Assembly (NCBI GenBank): GCA_049291875.1
Contig: JBATQE010000022.1
Location: forward strand, 1-44,619
Origin: CTSOIL-112 sp049291875
GTDB lineage: Bacteria; Pseudomonadota; Gammaproteobacteria; Burkholderiales; Burkholderiaceae
Reading direction: 5' to 3'
DNA length: 44,619 bases
How positions within the stretch are numbered: the stretch's first letter is position 1; each line of letters opens with the position of its first letter. Shown here piece by piece: positions 35,355-44,455 of this stretch. A program made the position numbers and the translations under genes. The notes under the pieces are model-generated. The model had not been told where the DNA came from. It did no database searches and was given only the letters and a program-made list of their open reading frames with translations.

Positions 35355-35795
35355 TTAAAAGGGTAAAACACCATACGCCATCATCAGCCCCAAAATCGGC
35401 AGTAGCATGATGACATGCGCCTGCACCATCATTCGGCGACGCATCGCATCCAGATCATCGGGGCAATGCGACGGATTCATTTGCCAGCGGCCATAAGCCT
35501 TTTGTACCTTGAGCGACATCAAGCTGATGGCTATAAACGCCAACAATTTGAGCCAAAAAACCGGCTGTGTGCTGTAAAAATCCCACGTTTTCACGCCAAA
35601 CGCCGCACGCGCCAAACCGCTTAATAACACCGCCAGCACGCTGCCCCAATAAAAATAACTCAGGCGCAGCAATCGCGGCACAATCGTTGCATCCCACCAC
35701 GAAGCGCGGCACAAGGTGATTTGACTGCTCAAAAAAACCACCAGTCCCAGAAAGGCACTGATATGAATCACCCCCAAAAGCAGCTCAGCGTACAT
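35355..35795 (-). CDS. DUF2214-like small integral membrane protein
   Basis: The 146-residue protein has four hydrophobic helices, HISAFLGLVVFLSSQ at the start, SYFYWGSVLAVLLSGLARAAFG in the middle and a C-terminal MMVQAHVIMLLPILGLMMAYGVLPF. It resembles the DUF2214/CopD-like family of small membrane proteins with unknown function; scattered His residues could bind haem or metal. It is the likely first gene of a three-gene unit with modA and modB, so a link to oxyanion or redox physiology is possible but unproven. Confidence 0.6.
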   Translation of the reverse strand: MYAELLLGVIHISAFLGLVVFLSSQITLCRASWWDATIVPRLLRLSYFYWGSVLAVLLSGLARAAFGVKTWDFYSTQPVFWLKLLAFIAISLMSLKVQKAYGRWQMNPSHCPDDLDAMRRRMMVQAHVIMLLPILGLMMAYGVLPF

Positions 35796-35915
35796 TCATC
35801 TATCCCTTAGTCGATTAAGCAAAACTCAAAAGAAGCGCAGCCCGCATGATTGAAGCGAATTTCACGCGCATCCGATGTCCATTCTAACTGAGATTGGAAC
35901 CGTTTCCCATTAGCC

Positions 35916-35951
35916 AAAAGAGCAAGCCCTCGATAAAAAATCAAGGGCTTG
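35916..35951 (-). terminator. Intrinsic terminator of narK1-narK2
   Basis: CAAGCCCT (35923-35930) and AGGGCTTG (35944-35951) form an 8-bp stem with a 13-base loop, followed on the minus strand by CTCTTTTGG. It lies 34 bases after the narK2 stop. Confidence 0.75.
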
Positions 35952-35984
35952 TTCTTGAATGCAGACGCACCGATTAAAACCCCA

Positions 35985-37361
35985 TCAGCACGGCGTTTGT
36001 GCATTTTTACGCGAGTAATACCACCAGTTAATCAGCAAACACAGCACGTAGTAAATGATGAAGCCAATCAGTGCCGCTTTCACACCACCCGTCGCAGAAA
36101 TAGACAGGCCATAGCTTTTCGGTACGAAAAAGCCGCCGTACGCACCAATCGCCGCACTAAAGCCCAACACCGCTGCCGCTTCCTTGTTCGCATTGGTCTC
36201 GATTTGCGTTGCACTCACGCCTTTTCCGGCCAAGCGCGCCGCCACGGTGCTGAAAATTTTCGGCACTTGCGCGAAAGTCGATGCATTGCCCACACCGGTC
36301 AAGGCAAACAGAGCGATAAAACAGGCGAAAAAGCCGTTGAAATTACCGCTACCGTCTACGCCTTTGACCGGTAAAAAGTGAATCACGCCGAATACCGCGA
36401 CAATCATACCGATGAATACCCATGTGGTCACGCGCGCCGCACCGAGTTTATCCGACAGCTTGCCGCCGATCACGCGCGAAATCGCGCCGATGAGCGCACC
36501 CAAAAACACATAGTTGGTCGCATTCACCTGCGGGAACTGCCCTTTCATCAGCAGGCCAAAACCCGCCGCAAAACCAATAAACGAGCCGAATGTACCCAAA
36601 TAAAGCACGCACATCAACCATGTGTCTTTGCGTTGGAAAATCACCGATTGCTCTTTGAACGAAGCCTTCGCGCTGGACAAATCATTCATACCGAACCACG
36701 CGGCGATGGCGGAAATCGCCACCAACGGTACCCAGAAAAACGCCGCATTTTGCAACCAAATCTGTTTCACCTCGGCGCCCTTGGTGAAGGTTTGCGCCTC
36801 ACCCAATGCCAATGCGCCCATGGTCACCACCACCGGCACGACAAATTGCACCACCGACACGCCCAGATTACCCAGACCCGCGTTGATGCCCAGCGCCGTA
36901 CCTTTTTCCGCTTTCGGGAAAAAGAAGCTGATATTGCTCATGGACGAGCTGAAGTTCGCGCTACCAAAACCACACAACAAAGCCCAAATCTGCATTTGCC
37001 ACAGCGGAGTATTCGGGTCTTGCACCGCAAAACCCAAACCCAGCAAAGGAATCAGTAAGGTCGCAGTTGAGAACGCCGTCCAACGGCGGCCACCGAAAAT
37101 CGGCACGACGAAGGAATAAAAAATCCGCATGGTCGCACCCGACAGCGCGGGCAAACCGGCCAAAGTGAACAGCTCTTCCTTAGAATATTTAAAACCGATA
37201 TTCGGCAAATACGTCAAGGTCACACTCAAAATCTGCCACACCGCGAAAGCCAGTAACAGCGCCGGTACCGACAGCCACAGATTGCGCCGCGCGACGGCGC
37301 GTCCTTCGGATGCCCAAAAGTTCTTATCTTCGGGCTTCCAATTGGTAATTAATTTAGCCAT
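35985..37361 (-). CDS. narK2: Nitrate/nitrite transporter (NarK family), second copy
   Basis: This major facilitator carries nitrate in and nitrite out across the inner membrane. From the ATG at 37361 (GGAAAC upstream) the protein has 458 residues and about 12 helices. The nitrate signature segments are visible: GFGSANFSSSMSNISFFFPKAEKGTALGINAGLGNLGVS and the later NASTFAQVPKIFSTVAARLAGKGVSATQIETNANKEAAAVLGFSAAIGAYGGFFVP. It is 30 bases after narK1. NarK proteins come as proton symporter and nitrite antiporter types that often sit in pairs; I cannot firmly say which this one is. Confidence 0.9.
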   Translation of the reverse strand: MAKLITNWKPEDKNFWASEGRAVARRNLWLSVPALLLAFAVWQILSVTLTYLPNIGFKYSKEELFTLAGLPALSGATMRIFYSFVVPIFGGRRWTAFSTATLLIPLLGLGFAVQDPNTPLWQMQIWALLCGFGSANFSSSMSNISFFFPKAEKGTALGINAGLGNLGVSVVQFVVPVVVTMGALALGEAQTFTKGAEVKQIWLQNAAFFWVPLVAISAIAAWFGMNDLSSAKASFKEQSVIFQRKDTWLMCVLYLGTFGSFIGFAAGFGLLMKGQFPQVNATNYVFLGALIGAISRVIGGKLSDKLGAARVTTWVFIGMIVAVFGVIHFLPVKGVDGSGNFNGFFACFIALFALTGVGNASTFAQVPKIFSTVAARLAGKGVSATQIETNANKEAAAVLGFSAAIGAYGGFFVPKSYGLSISATGGVKAALIGFIIYYVLCLLINWWYYSRKNAQTPC

Positions 37362-37391
37362 TTTGTTTCCAATCAAAAATATCATGCCTAC

Positions 37392-38642
37392 TCATGACGA
37401 ATGCTTAATCTCACGATTGCGCACATCACGGAACGAAAAATACATCCACACCAAACTCACGCACACCGTGCCATACAGCAGCATGAAAGAGGTCGAGCGA
37501 ATACCGGTCAAATCCACCAGCGCACCGAACATAATCGGCAGGAAAAATCCGCCCAAGCCACCCGCCAAACCGACTGCGCCCGAAACCGCGCCAATGTCCT
37601 GCGGAAACTCATCGGCAATAAATTTAAACACCGAGGCTTTACCCACCGCCATCGCAATGCCCACGCCGAATAAAATCACGGTAAACACAGTCGCGTTCAA
37701 ACCCAGATGGAACGATTTCGGCCCTTGAGTGCTTTGCACCACCAATTCGGTTTGCGGATACGACAGGATGAAAAACGCCACCCAGCAGACCCACATCACC
37801 GCCCAAGTCACCTTCAGCGCGCCGAATTTATCCGACAAATAGCCGCCAAACGCACGCAACACACCACCCGGCAAAGAAAAACACATCGCCAGAAAACCCG
37901 CTGTCGCCAAGCTAAAGCCATACTCATTGACGTAGTACTTCACCATCCACAACGCCAGCGCGACGTAGCCGCCGAATACCACCGAGTACAGTTGGCAATA
38001 GCGCAACACGGCGGGGTCTTTCATCAATTTCAATTGCGAGGCCAAAGTCACATTCGATGGCACCAAATGTTTCGGATCGCTGTAACTGAAGAACCAAAAC
38101 AGCACCGCCGTCGCCAGCATGATCGCTGCATACACCGTCGGTACCATTTGCCAGCCTGCCCACGCAATAATCGCTGGGGCAATCAATTTGGTCAGGGATG
38201 AACCGGCATTGCCCGCACCGAAAATCCCCATGGCCATGCCCTGCTGATCACGCTCAAACCAGCGTGCCACATACGGCGTACCGACCGAAAACGAGCCGCC
38301 AGCCAGACCGACAAACAGGCCAATCACCAAAAAGTGCCAATACTGCGTGGCATAGCTCATCAGAAAAATCGGAATCACGGTGGCGATCATCAGGCAAAAA
38401 AATACAATGCGTCCGCCGTATTTATCCGTCCAAATGCCCAAAGGCACGCGAATCAGCGAGCCGGACAACACCGGCGTCGCCGCCAAAATCATGGTTTGGG
38501 TTTCGTTGAGATTGAGGATTTTTTGCAGGGGCACGCCGAGCACCGCGAACATCATCCACACCATAAAACAAATGGTGAATGCGAAGGTGCTGGCAATTAA
38601 AACCGACCACGCATGTCGTCTGCTGAGTGGGTCTTGCGTCAT
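37392..38642 (-). CDS. narK1: Nitrate/nitrite transporter (NarK family), first copy
   Basis: This is the second NarK-type major facilitator. From the ATG at 38642 (GGAGAAAATA upstream) it has 416 residues and 12 predicted helices. Nitrate signatures include FVGLAGGSFSVGTPYVARWFERDQQGMAMGIFGAGNAGSSLT and GVGIAMAVGKASVFKFIADEFPQDIGAVSGAVGLAGGLGGFFLP. It is shorter than the narK2 protein, so the two are probably different functional types rather than a recent duplication. It leads the narK1-narK2 unit, divergent from nnrS across a 266-base interval. Confidence 0.9.
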   Translation of the reverse strand: MTQDPLSRRHAWSVLIASTFAFTICFMVWMMFAVLGVPLQKILNLNETQTMILAATPVLSGSLIRVPLGIWTDKYGGRIVFFCLMIATVIPIFLMSYATQYWHFLVIGLFVGLAGGSFSVGTPYVARWFERDQQGMAMGIFGAGNAGSSLTKLIAPAIIAWAGWQMVPTVYAAIMLATAVLFWFFSYSDPKHLVPSNVTLASQLKLMKDPAVLRYCQLYSVVFGGYVALALWMVKYYVNEYGFSLATAGFLAMCFSLPGGVLRAFGGYLSDKFGALKVTWAVMWVCWVAFFILSYPQTELVVQSTQGPKSFHLGLNATVFTVILFGVGIAMAVGKASVFKFIADEFPQDIGAVSGAVGLAGGLGGFFLPIMFGALVDLTGIRSTSFMLLYGTVCVSLVWMYFSFRDVRNREIKHSS

Positions 38643-38908
38643 TATTTTCTCCATAATCGTTGCTGACGCTCGCAGATTACGCCCCTCGGTCAACAATCGC
38701 CATTCTCTGAATGGGGACAATGCACCGCAATTACGGTGTAGCACGACTACGCCAAATGGATTAGGTCACCTATCCCTATGGCCATCGACAGACAAATCCG
38801 ACTAGTTCACTCGGGAAATGGTTTTGCGGTATGGAACGTCGTACAATGTATCCGACTGAATTCATCAACTATTTGAATAATCTATTCACCACCGATTGAA
38901 AGCGCTTT

Positions 38909-40105
38909 ATGGCTCAACTGATTTCTATTGACGATCTGACACAGAAAAAACCGCTCAATCCCAAGGGCTTTGCCTTATTTGAACTGGCATTCCGCCCTTT
39001 TTTCCTGTTGGGCAATTTGTTTGCCTTGCTCTCGATCATACCGTGGGTATTGGCGCTGCATGGCACGCTGGCGTTGCCGCAGCTCTCCACTTGGTGGCAC
39101 GCGCATGAGATGATTTTTGGCTTTTCGCTGGCGATTATCTTGGGGTTTTTGCTGACGGCGGCACAGACCTGGACGGGCGTACCGAGCGTGCGCGGCCGCT
39201 GGCTGGCGTTGTTGGTTCTGTTGTGGCTGTTGCCGCGTATGGGGCTGGTATTTTTGCCCGATGTGCCTCTGGCGGTCTGGGCAGCATCGGACTTTTTGTG
39301 CCACTTGGGTGCGTGGTGCGTGCTGGCGCGCATGATTATTCAGGTGAAACAATGGCGCAATGCGCCGTTTTTGGCGCTGCTGTTGCTGTTTGCCCTGCTG
39401 AGTTTAGCGAGCTATTATGCACAAGCGACGGAACAAATGGTTTGGGTCACGCGTATTCACTATGCCAGCGTGGGCGTGATTGCGGTGGTGCTTAATCTGA
39501 TGGGTGGTCGTGTGATTCCCGCTTTCACGCAGAATGCGACGAAATACGGTCGCAAACCCGAGTCACCCTGGCTGCTGCGTTTAAGTAATACCGGCTTGTT
39601 GCTGATGGCGGTGTTTTGGCTGCTGGATGCGCCGATGGCACTGCAAATCACGGCAGGATTGACCGCATTGGTACTGTTTTATCGCTGGCATGGTTGGGGC
39701 TGGTACGCCACGCGAAATAATCCGCTGCTGTGGTCTTTGCATCTGAGTTTTGTTTGTCTGCCCTTGGCTTGCACCCTGCTCGCCTTCGCTTATCCGGCTT
39801 CGGGGGCATTGCATGTATTGACCGTCGGTGCGATTGCGGGATTGATCGTGGCGATGACCTCGCGCGTTGCGCTGGGTCACACCGGGCGTATGCTCAAAGC
39901 GCCGCGCTGGATGCCGTTGGCGTATGGTTTGATGTTTTTGGCGGCTATTTTGCGCGGCTTGGCGGGCTTAATCCACGTTTGGCCGCGCGCGTATTTGCCT
40001 TTGATTGATGCGGCGATGCTGTGCTGGGTCGTGTCGCTGTTGATTTTTTTGCTGTACTACACGCAGATTCTGCTGCGCCCACGTTTGGATGGTAAGCCGG
40101 GTTGA
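38909..40105 (+). CDS. nnrS: NnrS family haem/copper membrane protein
   Basis: NnrS proteins are 12-helix membrane proteins that bind haem and copper and protect cells from nitric oxide stress. The 398-residue protein has the family motifs LFELAFRPFFLLGNLFAL at residues 22-39, WWHAHEMIFGFSLAIILGFLLTAAQTWTG, RVIPAFTQNA and HVLTVGAIAGLIVAMTSRVALGHTGR, with conserved His in HAHEM, HVLTVG and LGHTGR. It lies divergent from narK1. Nitrite made by NarG is a source of NO, which explains the location. No nitrite or NO reductase genes are in the window. Confidence 0.92.
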   Translation: MAQLISIDDLTQKKPLNPKGFALFELAFRPFFLLGNLFALLSIIPWVLALHGTLALPQLSTWWHAHEMIFGFSLAIILGFLLTAAQTWTGVPSVRGRWLALLVLLWLLPRMGLVFLPDVPLAVWAASDFLCHLGAWCVLARMIIQVKQWRNAPFLALLLLFALLSLASYYAQATEQMVWVTRIHYASVGVIAVVLNLMGGRVIPAFTQNATKYGRKPESPWLLRLSNTGLLLMAVFWLLDAPMALQITAGLTALVLFYRWHGWGWYATRNNPLLWSLHLSFVCLPLACTLLAFAYPASGALHVLTVGAIAGLIVAMTSRVALGHTGRMLKAPRWMPLAYGLMFLAAILRGLAGLIHVWPRAYLPLIDAAMLCWVVSLLIFLLYYTQILLRPRLDGKPG

Positions 40106-40121
40106 TCGGTACGCAAAAATA

Positions 40122-40226
40122 TCACAACAAAATGGCTTGTTCCAGTTCGAGTAGTTTTTGCTTGCGCCAGATGCCGCCACCATAGCCGGTCAATGAGCCA
40201 TTGCTGCCAATCACCCGATGGCATGG
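40122..40226 (-). pseudogene. ogt: C-terminal remnant of O6-methylguanine-DNA methyltransferase (Ogt/Ada type)
   Basis: Reading the minus strand from 40226 gives PCHRVIGSNGSLTGYGGGIW and then RKQKLLELEQAILL to a TGA at 40122. The Cys codon (40221-40223) is the methyl acceptor of the PCHRV site. The codon for Pro abuts the left end of the IS21 element, so the upstream two thirds of the gene were removed; they are not present beyond the right end of the element. The gene is therefore dead. Confidence 0.88.
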
Positions 40227-40348
40227 TGTAAATCGCACAGTAAAATTGAGCCAGATGACGGAGTAAAGTAGAGCCACTGAGCATTAAAAAAAATAGACCG
40301 AAGTCCTCGTAGAGGATTGTATCGTAAATCCCGATATCATAAACTCAA

Positions 40349-41155
40349 TCAACCGTCCAAATTAGCCTCCTTATCATTTTTGCGTCGTTTACGCGCCTCA
40401 AGTCGGTAGCTATCACCATTCATTTCAAGGATATGAGCATGATGTGTGAGTCTGTCGAGCAAAGCGCCAGTCAAACGCTCGGAACCAAACACCGAAGTCC
40501 ATTCATCAAACGGCAAGTTACTGGTGACCAATGTTGCCCCTTGCTCATAGCGTCGGCTAAAAACCTCGAACAACAACTCAGCACCCACAGCGGTAAACGG
40601 CACATAACCCAACTCATCAACAATCAGCAATTGCACTCGCGCCAATTGTTTTTGCAAAGCCCGTAAACGCCGCTCATCCCGCGCCTCCATCAGCTCATGC
40701 ACCAACGCGGCAGCGGTACTGAAGAAGACCGAATGATTCTTCTGGCAAGCCGCCAATCCCAATGCCAGAGCGGTATGGGTTTTACCCGTCCCCGCATTGC
40801 CCAAAGCAATCACCGACTCACGCTGTTCAATCCACTCGCAACGTGCCAATTCAAGCACCAATGATTTGTTCAAGCTCGGAATCGCCTTAAAGTCAAACGT
40901 GTCCAGCCCTTTGACTTGCGGAAACTTGGCTTGGCGAATTCGCCTCTCGATGTTGCGCCGCTCGCGGTCGATGTGTTCGAGTTCGCACAGGCGCAGTAAG
41001 TAACGCTGATAGTCCACATCGCCTTGAGCGCATTCAAGTGCCACCTTCTCGTGTTCGCGTACAAAGGTGGGCAAACGCAGTTGCTTCAAATGGTGGTTGA
41101 GTAATACGGCTGGCGGCACAGAGGTTTCCATCGTTGACAATTGATTAAGCGACAT
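40349..41155 (-). CDS. istB: IS21-family ATP-binding helper protein IstB
   Basis: IstB is a AAA+ ATPase that assists the IstA transposase in target selection. The 268-residue protein has Walker A GNAGTGKTHTAL, Walker B LLIVDELGYVPF and the ATPase sensor segment VTSNLPFDEWTSVFGSERLTGALLDRLTHHAHILEMNG. It overlaps the 3' end of istA by 11 bases and has AGGAGGTGCGCC before its ATG, so it is translationally coupled. The C-terminus is basic. Confidence 0.94.
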   Translation of the reverse strand: MSLNQLSTMETSVPPAVLLNHHLKQLRLPTFVREHEKVALECAQGDVDYQRYLLRLCELEHIDRERRNIERRIRQAKFPQVKGLDTFDFKAIPSLNKSLVLELARCEWIEQRESVIALGNAGTGKTHTALALGLAACQKNHSVFFSTAAALVHELMEARDERRLRALQKQLARVQLLIVDELGYVPFTAVGAELLFEVFSRRYEQGATLVTSNLPFDEWTSVFGSERLTGALLDRLTHHAHILEMNGDSYRLEARKRRKNDKEANLDG

Positions 41156-42656
41156 GGCGCACCTCCTGTGTCAACAGGCTCATGTAAGCACGGGTATCAG
41201 TCGTGCCCACCGATGCTTGTGGTACGTGTGGATAAGCCGATAGATTCAAACGTGGCTGACGACGCTCATGCTTGGCCAATACCAAATGTTTGACCGCATC
41301 ATAACTGATGGTGGACAAACGCAAAGATTCCTCAACCGCAACGGCGACTTCTTCCTCACCAAAGTCTTCAAGCAATCGCAATACCTGAATGTACTCACGC
41401 CGTCCCCCATTGCCCAAACGAGCTTCCATCAACCTGCGCAGTCGCTCGAAGTCCTCTGGCAAAGCCCAACCGTGTAACGGTGCAGCTTGATTGAGTGCAT
41501 TCGGCTTGGTTTCGAGTAAAGCCAGATAATGCAAAGGGTTATAGACAAACTGCGCTTTGCCATAATTGCGCTCATGCACGGCAATCACCTTGGCTGCGTG
41601 ACCAATCACGACTCTGTCCACATAACCACGCACCTGCACGGTTTGATAGGCATATTCGGTCGGAACCGAATAGTCGTTGCAGCGATAGCGCACCAATGAC
41701 AGCGAACTGACTTTGGTGGATACCGATTCACACGCATCGAACGGCACGTCGCTCAACGGCAAGAAATGTGCTTTGTCTGCCTGCAACCGTGCGCCAATCG
41801 TCCCCGAATGTCCACGCAATACAGCCTTTAGCCGCCGCTCGCATGCCTCTTGTAAACGCACATTGAGCTCATCAAGGGATTGCACACGTGGCATCGGCAC
41901 TAGAAAGTTACGGCGACTATAGCCCACAATGCCTTCCACCTTTCCCTTGTCATTGCCACGCGCAGGTCGTCCGAAGCGCGTATCAAACAGATAATGACAG
42001 TGTAGACGTTTGAACGCATCGGTGAGCGTGCGCTCTTTGGTTTGTTTGTTGATACTCGACACCAACATCTTGCTGTTGTCGTACAGAATCGATTGCGGAA
42101 TGCCGCCCAACCAAGCAAATGCGCTGACATGGCCATCGAGCCATGCCTCTGTGGTCTCGGCTGGGTAAACCTTCACATAGAATGCATCAGAATGCGGTAA
42201 TGACAGGCAAAAGTAATGCACGCGCGTCTTGCAGCCGCGATAGATGATGTCGGTCTCGCCAAAGTCTGCTTGCGCTTGACCCGCTGGATGATGCAAAGGC
42301 ATAAACACCTCTCGCATCCGTAACTGTTGTTTCATGACATAGCTGCGCACAATCGTATAGCCACCCGTAAAACCGTGCTCGTCTCGCAATCGTTCCAAGA
42401 TTCGTTTGGCGGTGTGGCGCTGCTTCTTGATGACCAATTTGTCGTCTTCGAGTATCTGGTCAATGATGCCCGTAAATGCATCCAGCTTGGGGGAAACGGG
42501 GGCCGCTTTGCGGCGATAACCAGGTGGCAGATGGTGTTTGACCATCTTGGCGACCGTGTTGCGTGATAATCCTAATTCTTGAGCCACCGAGCGGCGACTG
42601 CGACCTTCTATCAGCACAGCTCGTCTGACTTGTGCGTATGTGTCCACTGTAAACAT
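41145..42656 (-). CDS. istA: IS21-family transposase IstA
   Basis: The 503-residue DDE transposase begins with a helix-turn-helix (SRRSVAQELGLSRNTVAKMV). The catalytic triad positions are the Asp in QADFGETDII, the Asp in ILYDNSKM and the Glu in DKGKVEGIVGY. The C-terminal part carries the SH3-like DNA-binding domain typical of the family. The gene is intact, with its start 125 bases inside the right end. Confidence 0.94.
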   Translation of the reverse strand: MFTVDTYAQVRRAVLIEGRSRRSVAQELGLSRNTVAKMVKHHLPPGYRRKAAPVSPKLDAFTGIIDQILEDDKLVIKKQRHTAKRILERLRDEHGFTGGYTIVRSYVMKQQLRMREVFMPLHHPAGQAQADFGETDIIYRGCKTRVHYFCLSLPHSDAFYVKVYPAETTEAWLDGHVSAFAWLGGIPQSILYDNSKMLVSSINKQTKERTLTDAFKRLHCHYLFDTRFGRPARGNDKGKVEGIVGYSRRNFLVPMPRVQSLDELNVRLQEACERRLKAVLRGHSGTIGARLQADKAHFLPLSDVPFDACESVSTKVSSLSLVRYRCNDYSVPTEYAYQTVQVRGYVDRVVIGHAAKVIAVHERNYGKAQFVYNPLHYLALLETKPNALNQAAPLHGWALPEDFERLRRLMEARLGNGGRREYIQVLRLLEDFGEEEVAVAVEESLRLSTISYDAVKHLVLAKHERRQPRLNLSAYPHVPQASVGTTDTRAYMSLLTQEVRHVA

Positions 42657-42895
42657 CCTTATTGCGCTTCCTTTGCTCTTCTAAAAGCAAAGTCTAACGC
42701 GCTTAACAGTGGCTCACTTTTACTCCGCGTTTTTTAAACATACTGCGCGGTAAGTGGCTCAGTTTTAAAGTGTCATTTACAGCAGACACTTTATTTCAAA
42801 AAACACCACTGATTTTTTAACATATTTACAGAAAAGCAGAAAAATCTTTTTATAATTTATTGCCTTAATAAGAGGCGTAAACCCAAAAGGACTTT

Positions 42896-43828
42896 ATGAT
42901 GAAACCATCAACATCTGCTTCTCCTCTTTTTTCCGATTATTTCAACGACTGGGTCGCCACCTATAAAGAAGGTGCAATCCGTCTGGTTACGATGAAAAAA
43001 TACCGCTCCACACAGCACTGGATTAAAACCCTTGCGCCCAGCTTACACATTGGTGAAATTACCCGGATTGCCTATCAGAAATTGCTCAATGATTATGCGC
43101 AAACGCATGAACGACAAACCACGCTGGATTTTCATCATCAGCTCAAAGGCGCCATTCTAGATGCGGTGGATGACGGCTTGCTTGATAGTGATCCGAGTCG
43201 CAAAGCCATTATCAAAGGTAAAACGCCGAGAGGCAAAAAAATCAAATACCTCAATCAGTTTGAATTGCAGGCTTTGCTGAATAGCCTGAATTTATCGCCA
43301 ACCCTGAATTGGGACTGGTTTATCCTACTGGTGGCCAAAACCGGCATGCGCTTTTCCGAAGCCTTGGCGGTGACACCGGCCGATTTTGATTTTGCCCACC
43401 AAACCCTGCAAGTCAACAAAACATGGAATTACAAGGAAAAAGGTGGCTTTTCCCCCACCAAAAATCGCTCTTCGGTGCGCAAAATCCAGATTGATTGGCA
43501 AACCGTGATTCAGTTTTCGCAACTGGTGAAAAACCTGCCGCCGGAGCAGCCGGTATTCCATCATCCAAACCCAATTTACAACTCCACCATCAACGGCATC
43601 TTGGCGCGCTTGTGCCACAAAGCCAATGTTTCCGCCATCACCATCCACGGCTTGCGCCACACCCATGCCTCTTTATTGCTTTTTGCCGGGGTATCGATTG
43701 CCAGCGTGGCGAGAAGGCTCGGGCATTCGAGCATGACCACCACGCAGCACACTTATATTCATATTATTCAAGAACTTGAAAATCAAGATACCGATATTGT
43801 GATGCGGCATTTGGCTGGACTTTGCTAA
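42896..43828 (+). CDS. Tyrosine recombinase/integrase
   Basis: The 310-residue protein has an N-terminal SAM-like core-binding domain (about 1-105) and a catalytic domain with the full set of residues: Arg152 (TGMRFSEAL), Lys189 (PTKNRSS), His251 and Arg254 (HGLRHTHAS), His277 (LGHSSM) and nucleophile Tyr287 (QHTYIH). It is of the Tn916/phage type. AAGGAC precedes a double ATG and a TATAAT lies at 42851. It converges on an hsdS remnant and lies 600 bases from an inverted repeat made of two hsdS copies, so it is a candidate DNA invertase for type I restriction specificity; it could also be the integrase of the island. Confidence 0.93.
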   Translation: MMKPSTSASPLFSDYFNDWVATYKEGAIRLVTMKKYRSTQHWIKTLAPSLHIGEITRIAYQKLLNDYAQTHERQTTLDFHHQLKGAILDAVDDGLLDSDPSRKAIIKGKTPRGKKIKYLNQFELQALLNSLNLSPTLNWDWFILLVAKTGMRFSEALAVTPADFDFAHQTLQVNKTWNYKEKGGFSPTKNRSSVRKIQIDWQTVIQFSQLVKNLPPEQPVFHHPNPIYNSTINGILARLCHKANVSAITIHGLRHTHASLLLFAGVSIASVARRLGHSSMTTTQHTYIHIIQELENQDTDIVMRHLAGLC

Positions 43829-44455
43829 CCAAAAACAGGCGGATATCGTGTCCGCTTGTTTTATTTTTGACGCTTTTTGAAGCACCGGCTTACGTTGATG
43901 AGAAGCGATAGCCGCGTCCAGCTGTCTGAAAAAGTCGCCGATGGCGGTTTGTTCTTCTAATGCTGGAAATGACAAAACAACAGAGGATAGTCGCCCAGTA
44001 TTTATACTCAGCACTTTTGAGCCTTGTGCTTGTTTTTGGATTTGCAGGCGAACATTACTAGACTGAAATAAATAACCGTTAAACCCTTTTGAAAATTTTT
44101 TTTCGCTGGGTCTTGCCAGCAAAGTGTGTAATCCCGAAAGCACTTTTTCATTATTTAAGTTAATAATTTCAATACTTTTCCCAACATCTTTCAAATCTTC
44201 TGAAGCATCTGCAAAAACTAAATCTCCCTCTTTGCAATAAAAATCTTCTGAAATTTTATCTATATTCATTGCACTATTTATAAACGGAACTTTCTCCTTA
44301 GCTATATCAAATAATGCTTGAAATTTTGTATGAATATCACCGTAATGAATATTTCTAACTTTGCCATTTTCATAGTTTAAATTCTCTCTAGAAAATGAAT
44401 TAGTTATCTTAAATTTTACGCATTCCCCCAGCTTTCGCTGTTCCCAAGCGTGTGT
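43673..44455 (-). pseudogene. hsdS: Type I restriction specificity (HsdS) half-cassette, truncated
   Basis: Type I specificity subunits recognise DNA through two target recognition domains (TRD), each often introduced by a conserved WEQRKLGE-like motif. On the minus strand, frame-consistent coding starts at THAWEQRKLGECVKF (44455 on), contains the TRD block NGKVRNIHYGDIHTKF and the conserved GDLVFADASED region, and ends with FPALEEQTAIGDFFRQLDAA IASHQRK (homology to about 43889). After HQRK the usual C-terminal helix is missing and the frame runs into the recombinase terminator and gene. A TAA lies two codons before the THAWEQRK segment, so no start codon serves the cassette: it looks silent. 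An internal ATG at 44269 would give only a partial TRD. Confidence 0.85.
43832..43863. terminator. Bidirectional terminator between the recombinase gene and hsdS
   Basis: AAAACAGGCGGA and TCCGCTTGTTTT (43832-43843 and 43851-43862) pair with one wobble around an ATCGTG-containing loop, flanked by A and T tracts on both sides. Confidence 0.8.

Larger units (their letters stand above)
40227..42781 (-). mobile_element. IS21-family insertion sequence (istA-istB), complete
   Basis: The element encodes istA and istB on the minus strand. Its outer ends match as inverted repeats: TGTAAATCGCACAGTAAAAT (left, from 40227) against TGTAAATGACACTTTAAAAC (right, minus strand from 42781), each continuing into TGAGCCA. 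Inner repeats are also shared: CGGAGTAAAGTAGAGCCACTG (left, 40257 on) and CGGAGTAAAAGTGAGCCACT (right). The flanks do not show a matching target duplication (CATGG versus GCAGA), consistent with an adjacent deletion or rearrangement. Confidence 0.85.

Noticed and set aside
40057..40284. A 75-codon minus-strand frame over the ogt remnant
   Set aside because: It is in a different phase from the PCHRV-coding frame and shows no homology.
42782..42895. Phage attachment site next to the recombinase
   Set aside because: No tRNA fragment or direct repeat pair could be found in the window to define att sites.
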